A stretch of DNA of 64,000 nucleotides, taken from contig NZ_CP126084.1 in NCBI RefSeq assembly GCF_030122845.1, positions 434,001 to 498,000 of the forward strand, written 5' to 3'. This stretch comes from Paenibacillus woosongensis (GTDB lineage: Bacteria; Bacillota; Bacilli; Paenibacillales; Paenibacillaceae). The notes under the pieces were generated by a model. That model did not search any database. It worked only from the letters and a program-made list of their open reading frames with translations, and was not told the DNA's origin. How positions within the stretch are numbered: the first letter of the stretch is position 1; every line of letters starts with the position of its first letter. Below, piece by piece: positions 1 through 6,756 of the stretch. The position numbers were made by a program, and so were the translations under genes.

Positions 1-1169
1 GTGAAATCCAGACTCAGCTTGAAGAAGCAGCAAAGGCGTTCCACGAGGATAATCCGGATATCACCCTGGAAATCATGGCTGCTCCGGCAGGCACCTCTCC
101 ATTCGAGCGGGCTTCCACTTTGTATGCCTCGGGAAATCCGCCAACGATGATGATGCTCGATACAGGGGATGTAGAGAAGTTTAAGGATCGGATTCTTGAT
201 TTGAGCGAGGAGAAGTGGAATGCGGATGCCGTCGAGAATGCGACGAACCTGACGACATTCGATGGCAAGAATTATGGCTTCCCGCTAGCGATCGAAGGCT
301 ATGGCTTCATTTACAACAAAGCCGTTCTTGATGAAGCGGCGGGCGGCAGCTTCGATCCGTCTACGGTGAAGACCAGAGATGATCTGGAAAATTTGTTTAA
401 GCAGATTGAAGCGTCCGGCAAAAAGGCGCTGATCATCTCTCCAATGGATTGGTCGCTAGGCGCCCACTTCCTGCCCTTGGCTTATGCCGGACAGAACAAG
501 GACATGGCCGAAGTGAACAAATTCATGGATTCATTGAAGGCCGGCACAGAAGACTTATTGGGTAATGCTGTACTGAATGGCCTGTTGGATACATTCGATA
601 TGATGAAACAATACAATATCGACAAGAAGTCTCCATTAGCGGGTGTATATGAGCGCGGCCCTGAAGTGCTCGGCAAAGGCGAGGTGGGCATTTGGTTCCA
701 AGGCAACTGGGCCTGGCCGCAAATTCAAGATTTCGACACCGCAAACGGAGCTTACGGCTTCCTGCCAGTACCGATCAGCAACAACCCGGAAGACTACGGC
801 AATCAGGAAATTTCATCAGCGGTTTCCAAGCGGATCATTGTAGATAAAGAGAAGAGTACGCCTGAACAGCAGGAAGCGGCGAAGAAATTCCTGAATTGGA
901 TTGTATACGAGGAGAAAGGCCAGGACTTCCTGGTCAACCAAGCAAGCATTATTCCGGCGTTTAAGAATATCACGATTCCGGCCGCTGATCCGCTCGGCCA
1001 GTCCATTCAGGACTACATCGCCAGAGGCAAATCCCAAGAGTCCATGAGTACTCTTCCCGCGGATCACTGGGCCAAGGTCGGTGCTTCGATGCAGAAATAT
1101 TTAAACGATTCCGGCGATCGGGCTACATTGATTAAAGAAATCGAAGAGTATTGGACAAGCGTGAAGTAA
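1..1169 (+). CDS. Sugar ABC transporter substrate-binding protein, 5' end cut by window
   Basis: Family 1 extracellular solute-binding protein of a carbohydrate ABC importer; it captures the sugar outside the membrane and delivers it to the permeases encoded next. The reading frame is already open at base 3, so the signal peptide and lipobox lie outside the window; about 389 residues are visible. Typical features are the periplasmic-binding fold segments around 'GKNYGFPLAIEGYGFIYNK', a GIWFQGNWAWPQI stretch, and a C-terminal helix ending EEYWTSVK. It is followed by two MalF/MalG-like permeases, a GH32 fructosidase and a fructokinase on the same strand, so the likely substrate is sucrose or a short fructan. 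Substrate is inferred from context; the family is clear. No ATPase gene is present, so the importer probably shares an MsmX-like ATPase, as is usual in Firmicutes. Confidence 0.9.
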   Translation, partial: EIQTQLEEAAKAFHEDNPDITLEIMAAPAGTSPFERASTLYASGNPPTMMMLDTGDVEKFKDRILDLSEEKWNADAVENATNLTTFDGKNYGFPLAIEGYGFIYNKAVLDEAAGGSFDPSTVKTRDDLENLFKQIEASGKKALIISPMDWSLGAHFLPLAYAGQNKDMAEVNKFMDSLKAGTEDLLGNAVLNGLLDTFDMMKQYNIDKKSPLAGVYERGPEVLGKGEVGIWFQGNWAWPQIQDFDTANGAYGFLPVPISNNPEDYGNQEISSAVSKRIIVDKEKSTPEQQEAAKKFLNWIVYEEKGQDFLVNQASIIPAFKNITIPAADPLGQSIQDYIARGKSQESMSTLPADHWAKVGASMQKYLNDSGDRATLIKEIEEYWTSVK

Positions 1170-1194
1170 TCTATTTACATCAGATGACAAGATG

Positions 1195-1237
1195 AAGTGA
1201 TGGGTAAGAGCACATCGTGTATCTTATCCATCGCTTT
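1195..1237 (+). promoter_or_regulatory. Intercistronic hairpin between binding protein and permease genes
   Basis: Bases 1195-1209 pair with 1222-1236 (arms AAGTGATGGGTAAGA and TCTTATCCATCGCTT, with a few G-U pairs) around a 12-base loop. No T-run follows, so it is probably not a full terminator. Such hairpins usually stabilise the upstream binding-protein mRNA relative to the permease part; that role is inferred. Confidence 0.5.
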
Positions 1238-1269
1238 CTTCACAATGACAGAGGAAAAGAGGAATCGTT

Positions 1270-2154
1270 ATGATCAAAGAAAAGGAATGGTGGCCACGGC
1301 TTCGGACGAGATTGCTGTTTACCGGCCCGACCTTATTCGCTTTTCTTACCGTAATGATCGTTCCATTTATTTATGGTATTTATCTGACCTTCACGAATTG
1401 GGACGGTATCGCGACGACACATACGCTAGTAGGGTTCGAGAATTATGGAAAAGTGTTTCAAGACGAGGTCTTCTGGAAGTCCTTCGGATTGACGCTGAAA
1501 TATGTATTGTTTACCGTCATCCTGGTCAACACCGTTGCCTTTCTATTAGCCTTTGGACTAACGAGAGGATTGAAAGGCCAGAATATATTCCGGGCCGGGT
1601 TCTTCATACCGAATCTGGTCGGCGGCATCGTGCTCGGTCTGATCTGGCAGTTTATTTTCTCAAATGTTCTGGTATTCATAGGAGAGAAGGCGGGAATTCC
1701 GCTATTCAGCACATCCTGGCTGGCTGATCCGCAGAAAGCCTTCTGGGCTCTCATCATTGTGACCATTTGGCAGTACGCCGGGTATATGATGGTCATTTAT
1801 ATCGCTGGGCTCATGAGCGTCCCTAACGATATATTGGAGGCAGCGAGCATCGATGGCGCCAATGGCTGGACGAAGCTGCGGACGATGACTTTGCCGCTGA
1901 TGGTTCCCTCGTTTATCGTTTGTATATTTTTGACGCTGCAGCGCGGTTTTATGGTCTATGACGTCAACCTGTCGCTGACGAAGGGCGGCCCCTTCAAGAG
2001 CACGGAAATGGTGTCGATGCATGTCTATGAAAAAGCGTTCCTCTCCCGTGATTACGGCCTAGGACAAGCGGAGGCGCTAGTGCTCTTCCTTCTGGTCGCA
2101 GTGATTACGCTGCTTCAGGTGTATTTTGGGAAGAAGATGGAGGTAGAGGCCTAA
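1270..2154 (+). CDS. Sugar ABC transporter permease (MalF/UgpA family)
   Basis: Membrane permease of a CUT1-type carbohydrate ABC importer, 294 residues. About six transmembrane segments can be seen, the first at residues 15-37. The EAA loop for ATPase contact is readable near residues 190-210 (EAASIDGANGWTKLRTMTLPLM). An AGAGGAA ribosome site precedes the ATG. Its TAA stop shares one base with the ATG of the next permease (bases 2152-2156), so the two are translationally coupled. It lies downstream of the binding protein and upstream of GH32 and fructokinase, giving it a probable role in sucrose or fructo-oligosaccharide uptake. Family certain; substrate inferred from the neighbouring enzymes. 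Confidence 0.93.
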   Translation: MIKEKEWWPRLRTRLLFTGPTLFAFLTVMIVPFIYGIYLTFTNWDGIATTHTLVGFENYGKVFQDEVFWKSFGLTLKYVLFTVILVNTVAFLLAFGLTRGLKGQNIFRAGFFIPNLVGGIVLGLIWQFIFSNVLVFIGEKAGIPLFSTSWLADPQKAFWALIIVTIWQYAGYMMVIYIAGLMSVPNDILEAASIDGANGWTKLRTMTLPLMVPSFIVCIFLTLQRGFMVYDVNLSLTKGGPFKSTEMVSMHVYEKAFLSRDYGLGQAEALVLFLLVAVITLLQVYFGKKMEVEA

Positions 2155-2987
2155 TGGACACGGCTCGTAAAGGATTCGCTGGGGTATGGTTGAAAACGGT
2201 TGGACTAGCTCTAGTGCTCGCACTATTTATTTTTCCATTTATCTTTCTACTAATTAACTCGTTCAAGGCCAATACGGCGATTACCTCAAATCCGCTATCC
2301 CTGCCGCCGAGCCTGGATTGGACGAACTATCGCAACGCATTTGAGAAAATGAGTTATACCGCTTCGTTCATAAACTCGTTGACCGTAACGGTTCTAGGCG
2401 TAGCGTTAATTTCGCTGTTTGCCGCGATGACGGCGCATTATTTCGTGCGCAATCAGACTAAATTTAATCAGTATACTTTTATGATGATGGTTGCTGCGAT
2501 GATTATTCCCTTCCAGGCGATTATGATTCCACTGGTCAAAATATATGGAACGCTAAACATGCTGGACAACAAGTGGGCTCTCATCTACATGTATTTAGGA
2601 TTTGGCAGCCCGCTGGCGGTGTTCATCTATCATGGATTCGTAAAGGGCGTACCTGCCGAATTGGAGGAGGCGGCTTTGATCGACGGCTGCACGCGCACGC
2701 AAACATTTTTTCGGATCGTGTTCCCTGTGCTGGCGCCGACAACCGCGACCATTTCAATCCTGAACGTATTGTGGATCTGGAATGACTTTCTTCTGCCGTC
2801 CCTTATTCTTGTATCCCCGCATAATCGGACGCTCCCGCTGTCTACGTTCAGCTTCTATGGGACGTATTCCGTGGATTACGGGCCATTGATGGCCGGATTG
2901 GTGCTTACCATACTACCGGTCATGCTCGTCTATCTATTCGCTCAGAGATATATCATTCAAGGGGTTATGCAGGGCTCTATTAAATAA
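2154..2987 (+). CDS. Sugar ABC transporter permease (MalG/UgpE family)
   Basis: Second permease of the fructan/sucrose importer, 277 residues with about six membrane helices. The EAA motif reads EEAALIDGCTRTQTFFRIVFP near residues 172-192, the typical MalG cytoplasmic loop. The C-terminus QRYIIQGVMQGSIK is the usual ending of this family. The start codon overlaps the stop of the preceding permease by one base, and the GH32 gene begins within about 10-20 bases downstream, so all belong to one operon. It should form a heterodimer with the upstream permease and use an ATPase encoded elsewhere. Confidence 0.93.
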   Translation: MDTARKGFAGVWLKTVGLALVLALFIFPFIFLLINSFKANTAITSNPLSLPPSLDWTNYRNAFEKMSYTASFINSLTVTVLGVALISLFAAMTAHYFVRNQTKFNQYTFMMMVAAMIIPFQAIMIPLVKIYGTLNMLDNKWALIYMYLGFGSPLAVFIYHGFVKGVPAELEEAALIDGCTRTQTFFRIVFPVLAPTTATISILNVLWIWNDFLLPSLILVSPHNRTLPLSTFSFYGTYSVDYGPLMAGLVLTILPVMLVYLFAQRYIIQGVMQGSIK

Positions 2988-2996
2988 AGGATTTGT

Positions 2997-4490
2997 ATGG
3001 GAGGAACTATGACTACTCAGAGGATGTATACGCTGAATGATGCTAACGAGTTCATTAGGGAATCAAAGCATCTGCTGAAGAACGATTACCGGTTGAACTA
3101 CCACCTGATGGCCGAGTTCGGCTGGATGAATGATCCGAATGGATTTATTCATTATAATGGGGAATACCACCTGTTCTATCAACACTATCCCTATAAACCA
3201 GTATGGGGACCGATGCATTGGGGCCATGCCGTCAGCCGGGATCTTGTAAACTGGAGGTATCTCCCTGTGGCGTTAGCACCGGATGAAGAATACGACCGTG
3301 ACGGTTGTTTCTCCGGCAGCGCGATTGCCAAAGAGGGCAAGCTTGCTCTTCTGTATACGGGACATGTGCTGACCGGTCCGAACCAGGATCAGGACTATGA
3401 GCAGGTTCAGGCACTGGCGATCTCGGAGGATGGGGTGAATTTCCGCAAATACGAAGGCAACCCGATCATCGGCCGTGATCAAATCCCGGAAGGAGTGAGC
3501 CGCAAGGACTTCCGCGATCCTAAGGTAATGGAGTACAATAACCAGTACTATGTGGTTTTAGGCTCGAATGATGCACAGGGCAACGGTCTTGTACTGCTGT
3601 ACCGCTCCAAGGACTTGCTGAACTGGACGTTTGTTAACATATTGGCCAAAAGCGATGGTACCTTCGGCGACAACTGGGAATGTCCGGACTTGTTCCTGCT
3701 GGGGGATAAGGCTATTCTGATGATGTCGCCGCAGCGCATGCCGGCGCAGGGCGAGCAATACAACAATCTTCATTCCAACATGTATATGGTGGGCGAATTC
3801 GACTCCGAAGCCGGGGCCTTTGCGTTCGAGCGTTACGCTCAGGTCGATCATGGCTTCGACTTCTATGCACCTCAGTCCACGGTTGATGACCGGGGAAGAC
3901 GCATCGTGATCGGCTGGATGGATATGTGGGAGCAGGACATGCCAACCCAGCAAGGCCATCATTGGGCAGGCGCGATGAGCTTGCCGCGCGTTGCGGAGCT
4001 GGATGGCGACCGCATTTTGTTCAGCCCCGTGGAAGAGATTGAGTCGAGGCGCAGCAACGCTTATGAGCAGGCGAATATTGAACTGAGCGGGGAGAGGGAA
4101 TTAGCGATCTCCGGCGACAGCTACGAGCTGCAAGTCGAGTTCGAAGCCGGGAACGCTGGGGAATTTGGCCTGAAGCTTCGAACAGATGAAGCGGGTCAAG
4201 AAGAGACGGTTATAGCTTATCAACAGGAAGTTGGAATGCTGCTGCTCGATCGGGAGCGGGCAGGCATCGGACCGGGCGGCCAGCGTAAAGCAGCTGTGCC
4301 TCTTCAAGAGGGTAAGCTGTCGCTGCGAATTTTCGTGGATAAATCCTCGGTGGAGGTATTCGCTGGGGATGGAGAAGTGGTGATGACGGCACGGATTTAT
4401 CCAAGTGCTGATTCCCGGGGCATTAAGCTGTTCTCGACTGGCGACAGCAAAGTAACGATGCTGCGAAAATGGGATATTCATCCGGTTTAG
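2997..4490 (+). CDS. GH32 beta-fructofuranosidase (sucrose/fructan hydrolase)
   Basis: Glycoside hydrolase family 32 enzyme of 497 residues that hydrolyses beta-fructosides such as sucrose, sucrose-6-phosphate or short fructans. The catalytic signature WMNDPNG is at residues 43-49 (nucleophile D46), the transition-state RDP motif at 173-175, and the acid/base glutamate in WECPD at E228. A C-terminal beta-sandwich domain fills roughly residues 350-497. No signal peptide is present, so it acts in the cytosol on imported sugar. Two starts are possible: ATG 2997 (AAAGGA five bases upstream) and ATG 3009 (GGAGG four bases upstream). Next to an ABC importer rather than a PTS, unphosphorylated sucrose or fructo-oligosaccharides are the likelier substrates. 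Exact specificity (invertase, levanase or sucrose-6-P hydrolase) cannot be fixed from sequence alone. Confidence 0.93.
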   Translation: MGGTMTTQRMYTLNDANEFIRESKHLLKNDYRLNYHLMAEFGWMNDPNGFIHYNGEYHLFYQHYPYKPVWGPMHWGHAVSRDLVNWRYLPVALAPDEEYDRDGCFSGSAIAKEGKLALLYTGHVLTGPNQDQDYEQVQALAISEDGVNFRKYEGNPIIGRDQIPEGVSRKDFRDPKVMEYNNQYYVVLGSNDAQGNGLVLLYRSKDLLNWTFVNILAKSDGTFGDNWECPDLFLLGDKAILMMSPQRMPAQGEQYNNLHSNMYMVGEFDSEAGAFAFERYAQVDHGFDFYAPQSTVDDRGRRIVIGWMDMWEQDMPTQQGHHWAGAMSLPRVAELDGDRILFSPVEEIESRRSNAYEQANIELSGERELAISGDSYELQVEFEAGNAGEFGLKLRTDEAGQEETVIAYQQEVGMLLLDRERAGIGPGGQRKAAVPLQEGKLSLRIFVDKSSVEVFAGDGEVVMTARIYPSADSRGIKLFSTGDSKVTMLRKWDIHPV

Positions 4491-4517
4491 AGTATGACAT
4501 ACAAGGGGGCGCTTGAA

Positions 4518-5498
4518 TTGGCGACAGTGTATACGATTGGAGAAGCTTTAATCGACTTCATTCCTGACAGAAAGGGAGTAGAGCTGAAGCAAGTGGAGAG
4601 CTTCGCGAAGGCGGCGGGCGGAGCGCCGGCTAATGTGGCGTGCGCGGTAGCTAAGCTTGGCGGCCATGCGGCGTTTATCGGCAAGCTGGGAGCTGACGCC
4701 TTCGGCGACTTTCTCGTCGAGAAGCTGGCCGCTAGCGGTGTGGATGTATCGCGCGTGCTGCGTACAAGCGAAGCAAATACTGCGCTGGCCTTCGTCAGCC
4801 TTAAGGAGGACGGAGATCGGGACTTCTCCTTCTATCGCAATCCAAGCGCCGATATGCTGCTGCATGAGAACGAGATTGGCAGCGGCTGGTTCACGGCTGG
4901 AGACCTCCTTCACTTTTGTTCCGTCGATTTAATCGAGGCTCCGGTGAAATATGCCCATCGAAAAGCGATTGAGCTGGCCAGGCAAGCGGGTGCAGTCATC
5001 AGCTTCGACCCCAATGTCAGGCTGCCCCTGTGGCCTGATCCGGAATCATGCCGCCGGGCCATTCATGAGTTTCTTCCGTTAAGCCATATCGTGAAGATCA
5101 GCGACGAGGAGCTGTCCTTCATCACCGGGCATGAGGATGAGAACGAGGCGATCACCTCGCTGTTCGTCGGGGATGTGCAGCATGTCATCTACACGCGTGG
5201 TGCAGCTGGCGCAACGTGGTTCTCGCGCAATGGCCTAGAGGTGTCCGAGCCCGGCAATCGTGTGGAAGTCGCGGATACGACCGGAGCCGGCGATTCCTTC
5301 ATCGGGGGTGTGCTGTATCAATTGCAGTCGGCACCGCACCCACTGAAGGCGTTGGGGCAGCTAAGCCGTGAACACATCGGGGAAGTGCTGAGGTTCGCCA
5401 ACGCTGCCGCTGCCCTTACGGCAAGCCGTCCCGGAGCGATCGATGCGCTGCCATCGCTGCGGGAAGTCGATACGTTTCGATCAAGCACGAAGAGATAA
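4518..5498 (+). CDS. Fructokinase, PfkB/ribokinase family
   Basis: ATP-dependent sugar kinase of 326 residues, probably converting the fructose released by the GH32 enzyme to fructose-6-phosphate. It shows the N-terminal GEALIDF motif, the di-glycine stretch KAAGGAPANVACAVAKLGG, and the C-terminal PfkB signature DTTGAGDSF with the catalytic aspartate. TTG 4518 is preferred as start because AAGGGGG (4503-4509) lies eight bases upstream and the protein then begins MATVYTIGEAL; the longer ATG 4494 version has only a weak ribosome site. It is the last gene of the sucrose operon, followed by a strong terminator. Other PfkB substrates are possible, but the context favours fructose. Confidence 0.9.
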   Translation: MATVYTIGEALIDFIPDRKGVELKQVESFAKAAGGAPANVACAVAKLGGHAAFIGKLGADAFGDFLVEKLAASGVDVSRVLRTSEANTALAFVSLKEDGDRDFSFYRNPSADMLLHENEIGSGWFTAGDLLHFCSVDLIEAPVKYAHRKAIELARQAGAVISFDPNVRLPLWPDPESCRRAIHEFLPLSHIVKISDEELSFITGHEDENEAITSLFVGDVQHVIYTRGAAGATWFSRNGLEVSEPGNRVEVADTTGAGDSFIGGVLYQLQSAPHPLKALGQLSREHIGEVLRFANAAAALTASRPGAIDALPSLREVDTFRSSTKR

Positions 5499-5504
5499 TT
5501 AGAC

Positions 5505-5545
5505 GATGAAGACCCTGCCAATCCGGCAGGGTCTTCATCTTTTTT
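5505..5545 (+). terminator. Rho-independent terminator, fructokinase operon and hsp20 (convergent)
   Basis: A perfect 15-bp stem (GATGAAGACCCTGCC at 5505-5519 with GGCAGGGTCTTCATC at 5525-5539) is followed by a T-run. It overlaps the stop codon region of the convergent hsp20 gene and probably serves both directions. Confidence 0.9.
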
Positions 5546-5957
5546 AATGGAAATGCACGTCGATTTTCCTTCTTGCGTCGCCGGATGACTTCGGCATGCG
5601 AAGTTCAAGGACGCCGTTCTTATAGGTGGCAGTAACGCCTTCGGTAGATACGCCAGCCGGCAAGCCGATCGAGCGCTGAAAACGGCCTGCGAACCGCTCC
5701 TGACGGTGGATCTGCCCCTCCTTCACCTCGTGGACCTTGTTCACCGTCCCGCTAATCGTCAGGACGTTGTTGTCGATGTCGATATGCACATCTTCCTTCT
5801 TCTCCAGGCCGGGGATGTCGCAGGTGGCGACGACCTCGCGCTCAGTCTCGTAGACGTCAACATTCAGAGGACCGAACCGGCTGCCGATGTTTTTCCTGAT
5901 CGGGGTAGCCGTACTTGTACTTATATTTGGCGTGGCTTCCGGACGGAATCGGCTCAT
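5544..5957 (-). CDS. Hsp20 / alpha-crystallin family small heat shock protein
   Basis: ATP-independent holdase chaperone of 137 residues. The alpha-crystallin domain spans about residues 28-130, with typical strands VYETEREVVATCDIPGLEKKEDV and YKNGVLELRMPK, the GVLEL motif being diagnostic. The N-terminal arm is short. The only in-frame start before an upstream stop (5988-5990) is ATG at 5957, yet no Shine-Dalgarno is visible there; the preceding bases are C-rich. Spore coat proteins CotM and CotP of Bacillus share this fold, so a sporulation role is an alternative. It is separated from the HscC operon by a hairpin and probably has its own promoter. Confidence 0.9.
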   Translation of the reverse strand: MSRFRPEATPNISTSTATPIRKNIGSRFGPLNVDVYETEREVVATCDIPGLEKKEDVHIDIDNNVLTISGTVNKVHEVKEGQIHRQERFAGRFQRSIGLPAGVSTEGVTATYKNGVLELRMPKSSGDARRKIDVHFH

Positions 5958-6031
5958 TGGACGGCCGGCGGAGGGGGAATCTTGATTTTACAATTACACA
6001 ATAATCCGCTTAACGCTGGTTAGACATAAAG

Positions 6032-6066
6032 AGAGCGTCCCTATGTTGTAGGGACGCTCTTTAATA
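6032..6066 (-). terminator. Hairpin downstream of the HscC operon
   Basis: A perfect 12-bp inverted repeat (AGAGCGTCCCTA 6032-6043 and TAGGGACGCTCT 6049-6060) lies just beyond the end of the minus-strand DUF1266 gene. The T-run on the minus strand is weak (CTCTTTATG), so efficiency is uncertain. It separates the HscC operon from hsp20. Confidence 0.7.
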
Positions 6067-6093
6067 TGGATCGAGGGTATACGATGGCAATAA

Positions 6094-6735
6094 TTACGGC
6101 TTAAGGTGAAGCATTGGATTTTGGTTGCTGTTCATCAATTGCATGATAATTTTACGGTTTCTGCTGACGAAGCTGAAGGGATTGTTCTGCAGCAAATACT
6201 GCTGGCCAACGGCATAGCTGGTAACATAAGTTTCCCAGTCCGAGAAATCCGCTTTAATCAAAGAAATAACTTGGCCGATATATGTCCACATTTCATTTTC
6301 CGATAAATAGCCTACCTCTTTCCCGGCAAAGCAATTCAACATCGTCCATGAGTAATCGTACGCTCCGATCCCTCCAGTGGAGAGGCTCCATAAATAACGG
6401 TTGACGACTGTGAACTGGCGCTTCCTATGTTCGTCTGTCAGAGCCTCGATATATCGGCTGCGTTCGGCGGCGGACAGTGTGGAGAGCTGGCAATAATCAC
6501 GATAATATTCGCTGCGGCGGCCCGTCTCTAGGAACCACTCGATTGTGGCGACGAGCTTTTCTTTATCATGAATATCCTGCTGCTTCAGGAAGCCGCGCAT
6601 GCGCCCCCACATGCGATATTGCATCTTCGGGTTCATAACGAAGTAGCCGACCTCCTGGCCGATGGCGCAAAGGGAGAGTACGGCGTTCACGTAAGGCATC
6701 CAGGCTTTGCGTTCCTCCGGCTTATCTATGTTCAT
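6094..6735 (-). CDS. DUF1266 domain protein, third gene of HscC operon
   Basis: Protein of 213 residues with no signal peptide or membrane helix. It matches the DUF1266 pattern: an aromatic WSLSTGGIGAYDYSWTMLN segment near residues 116-134, then GYLSENEMWTYIGQVISLIKADFSDWETYVTSYAVGQ near 142-178, where W, E and the SDW-YV-SY-G spacing are characteristic. Its biochemical function is unknown. In Escherichia coli, DUF1266 genes (ybeR, ybeU) sit beside hscC and its J-protein genes, so the same association here points to a shared chaperone function. It is 21 bp downstream of the J-domain gene and probably co-transcribed. Confidence 0.75.
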   Translation of the reverse strand: MNIDKPEERKAWMPYVNAVLSLCAIGQEVGYFVMNPKMQYRMWGRMRGFLKQQDIHDKEKLVATIEWFLETGRRSEYYRDYCQLSTLSAAERSRYIEALTDEHRKRQFTVVNRYLWSLSTGGIGAYDYSWTMLNCFAGKEVGYLSENEMWTYIGQVISLIKADFSDWETYVTSYAVGQQYLLQNNPFSFVSRNRKIIMQLMNSNQNPMLHLKP

Positions 6736-6756
6736 TGGCTTTGAACCCCCCTGTAA

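Noticed and set aside
1197..1727. 176-codon ORF overlapping the first permease in another frame
   Set aside because: The permease frame has transmembrane and EAA motifs; this frame has none.
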